This document shows, piece after piece, positions 9,966 to 21,344 of a stretch of DNA of 64,000 nt. This DNA comes from Daphnia carinata. Its lineage: Eukaryota; Arthropoda; Branchiopoda; Diplostraca; Daphniidae. Within the stretch, counting starts at the first letter, position 1; every line of letters begins with the position of its first letter. The position numbers were made by a program, and so were the translations under genes. The notes beneath the pieces were generated by a model. The model was not told the origin of the DNA. It searched no databases and saw nothing but the letters and a program-made list of their open reading frames with translations. The stretch lies in contig NC_081339.1 in NCBI RefSeq assembly GCF_022539665.2, forward strand, positions 6,324,367-6,388,366. Reading direction: 5' to 3'.

Positions 9966-12900
9966 ATGAATGCCACTGAAGAAGAGGGAGAAGGTTTCAC
10001 CGTTTGTCCTGTGTGTTGCTACAAGTTTGACGATGAAGACAAAAAGCCGAAACAATTGGCTTGCAATCACGTCATCTGTATGCGATGTCTTAAAGTAATG
10101 AAAACTTTAAATTTTCAAAAATGTTCAAAATAACATACCAATTTTTCTGTTCACAACAGAAAATCTATGTGGCTGGATTAGTAGTGTGTCCCTATTGTCG
10201 CTACGAGCACCGTTGCGGCCAAGGAGTTGAGACATTGCCAACCAGTCAGCAAGTCTTGTACATTATTCGGTTGATCGAGCAATCGCGATGTCCACAATTG
10301 GCTATCCTCTCCAAAAAGTTGTTCCTATCTTATTATTTCATTTAAAAATATTGCATTTTTTGAAACAGCATTTACTCTCAGTTTGGAGGTAGAATCATTG
10401 GTTAAGGAGTTAATGGATAATTACTCACCAAACGATGATGCATTTTTCGGAGAGTTGCGCAAGATCATCCAATTTATCGTCAAGGATTCAACTAGATTTT
10501 TTGACCCCGTTTGGAAATTGCAAGACAATTTGAAAGATAACAAAATGGCTGTTACGAAAATTCTTCAAACTATTGCAGCTTGCGTGAACGAGATGACGCA
10601 CCAACACTTGGATTACCTTATCTCTGATGTGCAGGTATGTTACAATTGTGTCCTCATTTCCTAGATTTCCACTTTATCTATTGCACGTCCAGGTTCGTTG
10701 GCTCACATCCGGCAACACACGGCGACTAAATTTATTATACTTTCTCCATAAATTGTCCTACGAGGGAAACAACGAGCAACTAACAGCCAAAGTACTTACT
10801 CATTTTCCATTAGGGAAATCCAGAGTTGTTTAAATCCCTTCCATGAAAAATAGGTAATGGATGTGGTAGCTGGCTTTGCGTTTAGCGACAACACACCCGA
10901 TGAATTAGTCAATGCCTGCATAGAGACACAGAAAAAGATTTTGAGCGATGGATTGACATACGATTTGTTTGAGCATTGGGTATTCACCTGCGTTGAGACT
11001 GTCCAAACGCAGCCAGAGAAACGACAGGCGTTGGCAGCCATGAAACTGCTGCGCCATCTTTGCTACTTGTTCGCTGTAAAAAAAGCTGCGTTAAATAATC
11101 ACAACCACAACACCAACGAGTTCAAGGATCTCGTTTTAGTACACTGCAAGAACATTTACAGACGTATCGATCAAGAATGGCAAGTATTCGACCATGCCAT
11201 AGCTGGATTCGTCACTTACGTGAGGGAATGTCGATCCGCAGGCAAAGATGATATCCACATTGCAGCTGTCGGAGAAAGACTGGCCTTTCTTTTCGCATTC
11301 CTCAAGTACGGCAAAATGTGCATGGATGAATTTGTAGCCTCTTCCGTTTGGATTTGCTTGACGGACGGAACTATTTCCGATTTATATCCGACCCTTTGTT
11401 TCCAATGGTTCACCAACATCGTTGAAAATTCCATGGCGCATCCAAAAGCCATCCAGCGCATTTTCCATCAGCACATTTTGAAATTGGATCCTCGTCAAAC
11501 GACAAATCAAACGGCTGATTTCATGGATTGTTTTGAGCGTTTCTTCCGGGCTGTCCAGTGCGCAGAAGGAGACACCTTTACGCAAGGTGTAATAGATCCT
11601 CGTCCTGGACTAGAGTTCCTTTTGAAAATTGTTGAATACGCCCAAGTAACCATTGCGCACAGGTAATTCCTGATTTTTAATAAGAAATCAATTTAATTCA
11701 TTGTTATTTTGTTAACTTTTAACAGAGCGTTCAACTTAGTGAAAGAGACAATCATCTACCTGGATCCACGATTGCTATTGCACCTTGCCGGCGTTAACAG
11801 TAACGCCCTTCGCGACTTCCTGGATCGATTTACAGGTGAATATTTGAACAGTAGGAACGTCTTCTGCAGTGGGGTGGAGAATTAAATCTGATGTATGACC
11901 TGATCGAGTTTCTAGAAATGCGAGCTATTTCAAGAAGCTTTGAGAATATGGACGAAGACGATGAACCCCATACCGGAATTTCTCCTGTTGTGCAGGTGCC
12001 CCAAAGGTTTGATAACGCCAATTGCAATTTTCTTCTCACGGTCAAGATGAGAGGCCGCTTGCTGGGAACGGTTCACATCAAACCTTCGCCACATTTTCCT
12101 TGCGCCGAATTCGTCCAGTCTTTGACAACGTTCTGCTACGCTATTCCAAGAAAATTTGGACAGCGCATTGCTAAGGTATTGCTAGATCTTATAAACAAAA
12201 CACAATTTAAAAATAATAATATATAAAATGGCGCAAATACTTACAGTCTAAGAAAGACACGTGCATCAGGTTGGAAATGAAGAACGCCATGTTCCAGCCT
12301 GTTGTGCCGGACATGCTCAGTTATCGCAATTGGTTGGATCCTGCGAATTACGCCCAAAGGGCTTGTCAGGTGGGCATTACCAGCATCAAGGCTGGTTCTG
12401 GTAGAAACGAAGGCCGCGTCAAAGGATGGCAATTTGTCTTCTTCCTTCATGATGTGGTGCCCAGTAGCTGCAAATCAAAGAAGTCACTACTGTTTGGCAA
12501 TGTCATTCAAGGCATCGATGTAGTCAAGTCACTCAGCTGTTCGAACCTCTCAACTTCCCATTTCAGTGAAGGACTCCGCTTTACCCTAAAATCTGTGAAT
12601 TAAAATCTTTTTTTATACTCAAACATACGTAAGTTATCCTCGGAAGCTTGAAGTCATATAGCGGGATAAAATTATAAATCAAAACTCTTATCAAAACTCC
12701 ACGAGCATTTTCTTGTTTTTTTTTTGTGAACATATACCCAAGATTTCATTCATTTCTTCTATTTGTCTACCTTTTACCATTTGGAATAAACAAAATTTAA
12801 TCGGTTACTTGGTTTTTCTTTAACAATTACTGGCAAAATTATTATTACTATTGATTAACATTAGAAAGAACGCAAAATTTACATACATACTTCTATAATA

Positions 12901-13175
12901 ATGTTACCAGCGGAAACCTCTATGGTTCTAGCTCTAGCAATGTACCTCAATACAAAACGATTTGAAAAACGCGTCCTTTGCTGCATTGTCGATTGAAGAT
13001 CAATTCCAATTTCCTCAGTAAATGGTTAACCGCTAAACCAAAAATAAATAAAACTGATTATTCCAATAAAAGTATAAATAGGCTAACAAAATCGTTACGG
13101 TAAACACAATCTTGCGACCTCGTCATAGCCAGTTACCCTATTCGGTGAGTTTAAATTTAGTATTATTCCTGTTTT
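9310..13175. repeat. Tandem segmental duplication, unit 1 (about 3.87 kb)
   Basis: This unit aligns by eye with 13176-16994 over the promoter flank, all seven exons, the introns and the 3' flank including a TATAAATA box. Corresponding starts are 9966 and 13843, and corresponding stops 12603 and 16430. Both unit starts carry ACCTGTT (9310 and 13176), placing the junction near 13175. Confidence 0.85.
9966..12603 (+). CDS. RING / USP9X-like / cyclophilin-like chimeric protein, copy 1, frameshifted in exon 6
   Basis: Exons 9966-10094, 10160-10317, 10382-10634, 10693-10791, 10854-11662, 11726-12175 and 12247-12603. The N-terminus is a C3HC4 RING (C14xxC17, C33xH35xxC38xxC41, C53xxC56), the hallmark of E3 ubiquitin ligases. 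Exons 3-6 resemble the helical-repeat region of USP9X/fat facets upstream of its protease domain. The C-terminal exons resemble a degenerate cyclophilin. Relative to copy 2, one base is missing near 11851-11856; the frame then stops at TAA 11883-11885, giving 535 aa without the cyclophilin part. The remaining coding sequence is open in the shifted frame to 12603, so the lesion is recent, or is a sequencing error. A GT donor at 11836 with the acceptor before 11997 does not restore frame. Confidence 0.75.
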
Positions 13176-13842
13176 ACCTGTTGAGCGAAGTTTAATTTTC
13201 ATTTGAGATGATTGAAAAATGGAAATACTCACTGAAGTCTTTCAATGAAAATCTCGAAATTGCTGTGGCTTCTGATAGGCGCGTCGTTAATTAGATTAAT
13301 CACTTTTCGGGGACGATTCTCTGCAAAATTTTTCTACAGAACTGCCAACGAAGAAAAGAACAGGCACCGCTGAATTGATGAGTAATCACCGAAATGACGC
13401 CTGGTAAAAATTGATGTTATCAGTGTTTTTTTTTGTTTTTTTTTTTCTGGAAATCGATAATGTCAGCCATTAGTTCACACGACTGGATATATCGCAAACA
13501 AGTTGCCCACTTCACAGTGAAGCAATCAGAGATGACAAGACAGGTGCCTTAGAAATTGACGCGGTTTAAATAGCCAAAGCGTAACAAAGCTAACTTAGGT
13601 AAGTAGATCTCATTGTAATAACATCCAATATCATTTGTGTAATTTTCGTAACTGTTTTTTTTTTTCTCCTTGAAAAAATTGAAAAACATTGGATGAAAAC
13701 TTGACTGAAAACCCCGTGAATTTGAGTAATGTCCGCCCCGCATAGATAACAATTGTCATTGTCTTCTTCTATTGTTATCGACCCACTCAATGGCCTACGA
13801 TTTCACACATTGAATTGTTACACCAATCGGTGAACAGATAGG
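12604..13842. other. Spacer between duplicated genes, with an orphan promoter copy
   Basis: The stretch 12604-13175 matches 16431-16994 downstream of copy 2. It includes a TATAAATA box (13073-13080) and an exon-like segment ending in a GGTGAGT donor (13144|13145). At the right-hand copy those elements belong to the Cys-rich peptide gene; here no coding exon follows. From 13176 the upstream flank of copy 2 begins. Confidence 0.65.
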
Positions 13843-16800
13843 ATGAATGCCACTGAAGAAGCTGAGTGCGAAAGTTTCACCACCTGTATCATTTGTACCG
13901 AAACGTTTGACGATGAAGAAAAACCACCAAAACAATTGCCTTGCTATCACATTATCTGTTTGCGATGTCTTCAGGTACTGAAAGCAAACATTTGCAGAAA
14001 ACGTTTAAAACAATTTACCTATTTTTCTCGTAATAACAGGAAATCTATAGGGCTGGATTAGTCAAATGTCCCTTATGTCGCCAAAATCACCGTTGCCACC
14101 AAGGAGTTGAGAGATTGCCAACCAGTCAGCTGACCTTGTACATCATTCGGTCGGATAGGAAATCGCGATATCCACAATCGACTATCCCCTCCAGAAAGTT
14201 GTTCCTACACTATTAATTAATCTAAAATATTACATTTTGTAACAGCATTTTCTTTCAGTTTGGTGGTAGAATCATTGGTTAAGGGGTTAATGGATAATTA
14301 CTCACCGAACGATGATGCATTTTTCGGAGAGTTGCGCAACATTACCCAATTGGTCGTCAGGGATCCAACTAGATCTTTGGATCGCGTTTGGAAATTGCAA
14401 GATAAATTTAAAGATAATAGAACGGATGTCTCGACATTTCTTCAAACTATTGCAGCTTGTGCGCGTCAGATGGCTCAGCAACACTTGGATTACCTTATCT
14501 CTGATGTGCAGGTACGTTGCAATTGCGTTCTCAATTCCTAGATTTCCACTTTTTTCTTTCATCTATTGTAACGTCCAGGCTCGTTGGCTATCCGATAACA
14601 CACAGCGACTAAATTTATTAGACTTTCTTCACAAATTGTACTACGAGGGACGTAACGAGCAATTAACAGCTAAAGTACTTACTCATTTTCATTAAGCAAA
14701 TCCAATGTTATTAAATCCCCATCCATGACAAATAGGTAATGGATGTTGTAGCTGGCTTTGTGTTTTGCGCCGACACATCGGATGAATTCATCGATCCCTG
14801 CATCGACAAAATGATTTTGAACGACGAATTAACATCCTTTTTGTTTCATCATTGGCTAATCACCTGCGCTCAGACTATCCAATTGCAGCCAGGGCAACGA
14901 CTGGCGTTGGCAGCCATGAAACTGCTGCGTCATCTCTGCTACTTGTTTGCTGTAACACAAGCCGCATCAAATAATCACCACCACAATACCGACGAGTTCA
15001 AGGAACTCGTTTTGGTACACTACAAGAATATTTATAGATATGTCGATCAAAACTGGCAAGTATTCGGCCATGTCATAGCTGGATTCGTCACTTACGTGCA
15101 AGAATGTCGATCCCCAGGCAATGACAATATCCACATTGCAGCTGTTGAAGAAAGAGTGGCCTTTCTCTTCGTATTCCTTAAGTATGGCGAAATGTGCATG
15201 GATGAATTTGCAGCCTCTTCCGTCTGGGTTTGCTTGACGGACGTGGCTATTTCCAATTCAAATTCGGCACTTTGTTTTCAATGGTTTGCCGACATTGTTG
15301 GAAATTCCTTGGTGCATCCAAAAGCCATCCAGCGCATTTTCCATCAGCACATTTTGAAATTGGATCCTCGTCAGATGACAAATCAAACGGCTGTTTTCAT
15401 GTACTGTTTCGAACGTTTCTTCCGGGCTGTCCAGTGCGCAGAAGGAGACACCTTTACGGAAGGTGTAATAGATCCTCGTCCTGGACTAGAGTTCCTTTTG
15501 AAAATTGTTCTATACGCCCAAGTAACCGTTGCGCACAGGTAATTCCTGATATTGAATAATAAATCAGTTTAGTTCATTTTTATTTTGTAAATTGTAAACA
15601 GAGCGTTTAACTTAGCGAAGGAGACAATCATCTACCTGGGTCCACGATTGCTATCGCACCGTGTCGACGTTAACAATGACGCCCTTAGTGGCTTCCTAGA
15701 TCGATTTAAAGACGAATATTTGAACAATAGAGAACGTCTTTTGCAGTGCGGTGGAGAATTAAATTTGATGAATGGCCTGGTCGAATTCCTAGAACGACAA
15801 GCTATTTCAAGAATTTCAGATGTTATGCAGGTGCCCCAAAGGTTTGATAACGCCAATACCATTTTTCTTCTGATGATCAAGAAGAACGGCCGCAATCTGG
15901 GAACGATTTACATCAACTTTTCGCCGCGTTTTCCTTGCGCCGAATTTGTCCAGGCTTTGGGAACGTTCTGCTATGCTATTCCAAGAAAATTTGGACAGCG
16001 CATTGTTAACGTATTGCTACATCTCATTAACAAAACACTATTTTAAAAAATAAAATGGCGCTAATATTTACAGTCGAAGAAAGACACGTGCATCAGGTTG
16101 GAAATGAAGAACGCCATGTTCCAGCCTGTTGTGCACGACATGATCAGTTATCGCAATTGGTTGGATCCTGCGAATTACGCCCAAAGGGCTTGTCAGGTGG
16201 GCATTACCAGCATCAAGGCTGGTTCTGGTAGAAACGAAGGCCGCGTCAAAGGATGGCAATTTGTCTTCTTCCTTCATGATATACCGCCGAGTGCCTGCAA
16301 ATCGAAGAAGTCACTGCTGTTTGGCAATGTCATTCAAGGCATCGATGTAGTCAAGTCACTCAGCTGTTCAAACCTCACAACTTCCCACTTTAGCGATGGA
16401 CTCCGCTTTATCCTAAAATCTGTTAATTGAAATCATTTATTATTCTCAAAATTTGTGAATTATCTTCGGAAGTTTGTAGTTAAATTGCTGAAGAAAATTA
16501 TAAATAATTAAAACTTTATGATGAATATCATGGATTTTTCTGTTTTGAATATGTACCGAAGATTTTATTCATTTCTTCTGCTTGGCTGCATGTTACCATC
16601 TGGAATAAACAAAATTTAATCAGTTACTGGTTTTTCTTTAATAATTATTGACGACATAATTATTATTGTTGATTAACATTAGAAAGAACGCAAAATTTAC
16701 ATACATGCTTCTAGAAAAATGTTATCAGCGGAAACCTCTGTGGTCTAAGCTCTAGGGAATATGCTTCAACACAGTACAATTTGAAAAAACGCGTCCTTTG

Positions 16801-16994
16801 CTGCATTGTTGATTACAGATTCAATCCCCATTTCCACAGCAAATGGTTAACCACTAAACCCAAAATTAAAAACTGATTATTCCAATGAGTATAAATAGGC
16901 TGACAAAATTTTTACGGTAAACAAAATCTTGGGACCTCATCGTAGCCAGTCACCCTATTCGGTAAGTTTAAATTTTGATATTATTCCTGTTTTG
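13176..16994. repeat. Tandem segmental duplication, unit 2 (about 3.82 kb)
   Basis: Direct repeat of 9310-13175 in the same orientation. Homology stops about 23 bases into the intron of the Cys-rich peptide gene, after TATTCCTGTTTT. Confidence 0.85.
13843..16430 (+). CDS. RING / USP9X-like / cyclophilin-like chimeric protein, copy 2 (intact)
   Basis: Exons 13843-13974, 14040-14197, 14259-14511, 14579-14674, 14736-15538, 15602-16010 and 16074-16430; 735 aa, in frame. Residues 1-60 are a RING-HC finger (C15xxC18, C34xH36xxC39xxC42, C54xxC57), implying E2 binding and ubiquitin-ligase activity. Residues about 97-526 resemble the alpha-helical scaffold of USP9X/fat facets, for example CFERFFRAVQCAEGD and ILKLDPRQ; no ubiquitin-protease catalytic domain follows. 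Residues about 566-735 resemble cyclophilin at both ends (a strand like the VFFDVxxxGxxxGRIxxEL start, and LLFGNVIQGIDVVKSL near the end), but FHRIIPGF and QGGD are not seen, so isomerase activity is unlikely. The homologies are recognised from memory, not searched. The weakest splice is exon 2 to 3 (donor GTTGTT, conserved in both copies). Confidence 0.8.
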
Positions 16995-17053
16995 TCCGAC
17001 TAATTCCCTTCTTAACGAATCAGAATAACGACGAGTTTGCAAACGGCACTACG
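16431..17053. other. Intergenic region with promoter and 5' UTR exon of the Cys-rich peptide gene
   Basis: TATAAATA at 16890-16897 is followed about 30 bases later by a likely transcribed segment ending at 16971 with a GGTAAGTTT donor. A matching acceptor (AATCAG) ends at 17023, so 17024-17065 would be the exon carrying the ATG. The box and donor are duplicated at 13073 and 13144. Confidence 0.6.
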
Positions 17054-17419
17054 ATGCAGAAAATGGTAGATATTTATTGAAATTTACAAAGCCTCCTTCC
17101 TAAAATAAAAAAAAAAACAACAAGAATAAATGTTTTTTGTTTGTTTTCAATTAAACAGAAAGTTCTGGTACTAGCCTGTATCGTGTTGGTTGCGTTGTTT
17201 GAAGTAGCGTCAGCCTGTGATTGTAATTACCACTCGGGTGGCTGCGCTATGGTGAGACCAGCCCCACCTGGCAGGGCGTGCAAATGCGTTTACCGAGGCT
17301 TTTGGACATGCCGTGGTCGTACCGTCGGATGCGGCGACCAAAATCACCATCTTTGCCGAAATCCCGATACCTCAAAGGCTGCGTGCCATTTCGGCAATGG
17401 AAACTGTGGTGGTTATTAA
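17054..17419 (+). CDS. Small Cys-rich secreted peptide, family not identified
   Basis: Two coding exons, 17054-17065 and 17159-17419; 90 aa. The short first exon (MQKM) splices to a strong signal peptide (KVLVLACIVLVALFEVASA). The mature peptide of about 66 residues has about ten cysteines, in a CDC...C...CKC...C...C...C...C...C pattern, with Gly-rich ends and a C-terminal GGY. Disulfide-stabilised extracellular peptides of this size include antimicrobial peptides, protease inhibitors and matrix peptides; I cannot choose between them. It has its own TATA box and a 5' UTR intron. It lies directly beyond the right edge of the tandem duplication, which copied only its promoter. Confidence 0.8.
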
Positions 17420-17887
17420 GCGGAAACTTCTACACGGAGCGGCATTCACCACCTGAATCGACAATTTAAAAAATTTGTTAGAATGAAGGTTTATTTTTAT
17501 TTCATAATACACGTTTGCAATATTCTGTAATCATTTAAACTAATATCAATCCTTCAACGGGCAAAATTAATGACATGAAATCAGTTTAGCAATTATCTCG
17601 TTGTTTTCTCCTTTTTCTTAACACAAAACGCGTTTTAAACTAATTAAAGACAGAAACCAAGCTATTTAAATGTGATATTTGGCAAAAGATTGGGCTTTAT
17701 CAGTCCTACTGTAGAGCGACCTATGGAACTATCATTAAATTATCGGCTTGTCACAATGAACGAGCACTTCTATACAAGCTTATCTACCCTATATATATAT
17801 ATACAAACAAGCTCTTAAAAAACATAAAACATAAAATCAGGGATTTGAAACGACTGTCATACTTCCAGCAACTCAACAACGGGCAAG
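17420..17887. other. Short intergenic region before a sulfotransferase
   Basis: AT-rich, with a (TA)n run near 17790-17804. I see no gene. It probably holds the sulfotransferase promoter. Confidence 0.5.
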
Positions 17888-19272
17888 ATGTCGCGCTTCG
17901 ACGATGAGAAATTCAAGCAGCTCCAACTAAAAGTCAAATTTAATGTGATTCCAAAAACGAGATTGAAAACGTTCAGCAAACTGTTCACTGGCTACCGTTG
18001 GGGCTGGCGAAGAGCGAGCCGGGCAACTTCGTCATGACTACCATATACGCGGAAAATGCCGAGAAAATTTACCGCATGAAGCCGAGGAGCGACGACGTTT
18101 GGTTACTCACATTCCCCAAATGCGGTAAGCTACATTACACACACAAATACGCCCCAATGCTTCCTCAAACTATTTGTCCAGGTACAACGTGGACTTCTGA
18201 GTTGCTTTGGTTAGTGAAAAATGACTGCGACACGGATAGAGCCGCCAAAATTCCGCTACACGCCCGAGCTCCTTTTCTCGAGTACAAAACGATTTAATTC
18301 CCGCAATGATATTCAATAATTTTGGTTTTTCATTTGGGAAGGATGGGTTACTTGAGCGCAGCGGACGGACCAATGAAAAAAATCATGATGACAGTTGACA
18401 AAGTGGATAAGCTTCCATCACCTAGAGTTATCCGACCGCATTTGCCGATGTACCTCCTCCCACCAGACCTGCTCGAAACAAGCAAGGTTTTTTCTCAAAT
18501 AGATTTTACATGGAAATCGATCATTTCAATAAAAACATTAACTGATTGCAGGTGGTTTACGTCGCACGCAACCCAAAAGATGTCATTGTTTCTTACTATT
18601 TCCATCACAAATTATTCAAATTGCATGGATATACCGGAGATTTAGAAGAATTTGCTGAATATTTTATTAACGATGAAGGTAATTCAACGCAAGAGTTCTT
18701 TAATTGTTTACATAGCGTTAAATAAAATTTTACTGCCATCTACAGTTTTATATTCGCCCTTTTTCCCGCACGTTCTCGACGCCTGGTCTAAACGCCATCA
18801 TCCCAACATGCACTTTATGTTCTACGAGGATATGAAAAGGGTAATCTTAACAGCCAAATCCCCAACTAACACATTAATTCAAACTTATCGTCGTGTATCG
18901 CAGGATTTGAGGGGAGAGATCGACAAGGTGGCGAAATTCCTTGGCAAATCGTTGACTGACGACCAATTGGACAAACTGAGGGAACATTTACGTTTTGATA
19001 ATTTTCAGAAAAACGAGTCAGTCAATAACGAATCAGCCAAGAAATTTGGAGTCATGAATGAAGACGGAAGATTCATTCGCAACGGTAGGTCGTAAATTAA
19101 AATTTAAAGAAAAAAACCAAACTCTAATTTACGATTGAATTCGTTAGGCAAAACGGGCGACTGGAAAAATCATTTTAATCCCGAGTTGAACAAACGAATC
19201 GATGAATGGGTTGCACGAAATTTGGAAGGCACCGACCTCAAATTCGTAACGGAACTGGAACACCAAGATTAG
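17888..19272 (+). CDS. Cytosolic sulfotransferase with a one-base frameshift in exon 1
   Basis: Seven exons by homology: 17888-18124, 18182-18281, 18342-18486, 18552-18678, 18746-18840, 18904-19084, 19148-19272. Signatures present are TFPKCG|TTWTSELLW, RPHLPMYLLPP, YVARNPKDVIVSYYFHHK, DNFQKNESVN and the RNGKTGDWKNHF-type end. Coding length sums to 1010 nt, one short of a codon multiple. The break is at about 17991-18004: frame 1 reads ...KLFTGYRWGW, and the family's GLAKSEPGNFVM continues in the next frame. Its paralogue at 19779 has one more base at this point. Either it is a young pseudogene or a base was missed in the GGGG run. All splice sites and downstream motifs are otherwise intact. 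Confidence 0.82.
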
Positions 19273-19778
19273 ATTGTCAACAAGGTTAAACGTATGCAAT
19301 CAGAAGGTTTTACGTTGGCTCTGTTAAAAGTGTTATGCAATTTCAATCGCCCCACGGTCAAGATTTTTCCCTAACGGGGTTCGGCAACTCAACGTCATAA
19401 ACGTATGAGGGAGTGTAGAAAGATAGAAAAGCCATTCCCCTTTTGGAAAGTTGTAAGCAGTAAAACTTGGAAATTTTGCAGTTGCCAACCGTTCGATTAT
19501 TTCCCACATTTACACGACAAGAATACATGTTTTTTTTCCTTATCCCCCTACGAGGTTGTAAACTGTTTGAATGACAATGCAGATAATTGATGACACAGTC
19601 GTTCACTCCCATCGTATAGGCGACCTACTGAGCAAAACCTTATCAAAATGATACGACAGGGGTCCCATTTTAAAAACAGATTTAGTGCTTATCCACGCGA
19701 GAGTAGGACGAGTGCAAAGTGAACACAATTCAATCAGTGAGGCACAATCTGTTCGAAAGTCAACACGCAATCCAAAAA
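19273..19778. other. Intergenic spacer between sulfotransferases
   Basis: No coding exon is recognised. It would hold the promoter of the next sulfotransferase; I see no clear TATA box. Confidence 0.45.
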
Positions 19779-21344
19779 ATGCCTAGCTTCGACGATGAGC
19801 AACTCAAGCAACCCCAGCTGAAAGTTAAGTTTAACGTTATTCCAAAAACAAGGTTGAAAAAATTCAATCAATTGTTCGCCGGTTACAAGACGGGACTTGC
19901 TCAGAGTGATCCTGGCAAATTCGTCATGACTACGTTGTACGCAAAGCATGCAGAAATACTCTACCGAATGGAACCAAGAGCTGACGACATCTGGCTACTG
20001 ACTTTCCCAAAATGCGGTGGGTAAAAACTAGAATTTACACAAATCCATATATATCCATTACATCCCACAAAACTGGCAGGTACAACATGGACATCTGAGC
20101 TTTTGTGGCTGTTGATGAACGATTGTGACACAGAGAAAGCAAAAACAACTCAATTAACGACTCGTACGCCATTTATAGAGTAACAAGCCGTAGAATAGTT
20201 CCAAACGACTGAATGTTCGGTGAAAACTACATTTCTTTATCTTTACAACATTCAGGGTACCATTCCTAAATCCGGTAACCGAACTATCACCAGAGGCGAT
20301 GCAGATGCTAAAGTCTTACGAAAAAATGCCATCTCCACGTATTTTCAAAAGTCACTTGCCATTTTACTTACTCCACCCCAAACTACTAGATACCTCAAAA
20401 GTACACATTTATGCAATGAGCAAATAAGTAAAGGACTCACGTGTTCGCTTGTTCAGGTGGTTTACGTAGCACGGAATGCCAAAGACGCCATTGTTTCATT
20501 CTATCACCATCACAAATTGCTGAAACTGCACGATTTTCAGGGAAACCTAGAAGAATTCGCTGATTACTTTATGGAAGACGAAGGTACGTAAAAGTTAAAA
20601 AATATGTCTAGGTGGCCAAAGAAAAAAACAATCCACGTTTACTGCGAAAGATAAAATGTTACCCTACTTCCATGTAACCCTGTCTCCCGCCACATGTCTC
20701 TGATCCACCTCAGCTTAATTCTGGCTCCCGACTGTATGGCGATTGGCGATCACGTCTTGAATTCATATATTATGACTATTTGCACTGTGTTGCCAAATGT
20801 AGTGTTGTACGCGCCTTTTTTCCCTCACGTACTGGACGCTTGGTCAAAACGTAATCATCCCAATATGCATTTCATGTTCTTCGAAGACATGAAGAAGGTA
20901 ATGAAAATGAACATAATTAAAATTGTTTATGTAACAGATTTGAATTTTTGTCCCAGGACTTGAAAGGACAAATATCGAAAGTTGCGATGTTTCTTAATCA
21001 GTCGCCAACTGACGAGCAATTGGACAAGATAACTGAGCACTTGCGATTCGATAATTTCCAACAGAACGAAGCAGTCAACAATGAAGCCGGAAAGAAAGTG
21101 GGATGGTTGAATCCTGATGGCAGGTTTATACGTAAAGGTATCACAGCCGTTTTATGTTTGCCTAAATTTTACCATATCCCACTAAAAGAAATTTATGAAA
21201 TAACAAATTTAACCACTAGGTAAAACGGGAGACTGGAAAAACCATTTCAGTGCGGAATTGAACAGCCGAATCGACCAGTGGATTGAGAAGAATTTGGCCG
21301 GAAGTGATTTAAAGTTCGTGACAGAACTAGAGCAACAAGATTAA
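19779..21344 (+). CDS. Cytosolic sulfotransferase (SULT family)
   Basis: Seven exons: 19779-20016, 20080-20179, 20256-20400, 20457-20583, 20803-20897, 20957-21137, 21220-21344; 336 aa, in frame. Motifs are TFPKCG|TTWTSELLW (PAPS 5' loop), KSHLPFYLLHP with the catalytic His, YVARNAKDAIVSFYHHHK, DNFQQNEAVN and RKGKTGDWKNHF (3'-phosphate signature). The fifth exon follows an intron of 219 bp, longer than the family norm of 60-75 bp here. The ATG at 19779 (MPSFDDEQL) aligns with the start of its upstream paralogue (MSRFDDEKF). This is the intact sister of the frameshifted gene at 17888. Confidence 0.93.

Noticed and set aside
11835-11996. Possible extra intron in copy 1 (CAG|GTGAAT to GTGCAG|GT) that would bypass the frameshift
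   Set aside because: Joining these sites leads to an in-frame TGA a few codons later, so it does not rescue the reading frame.
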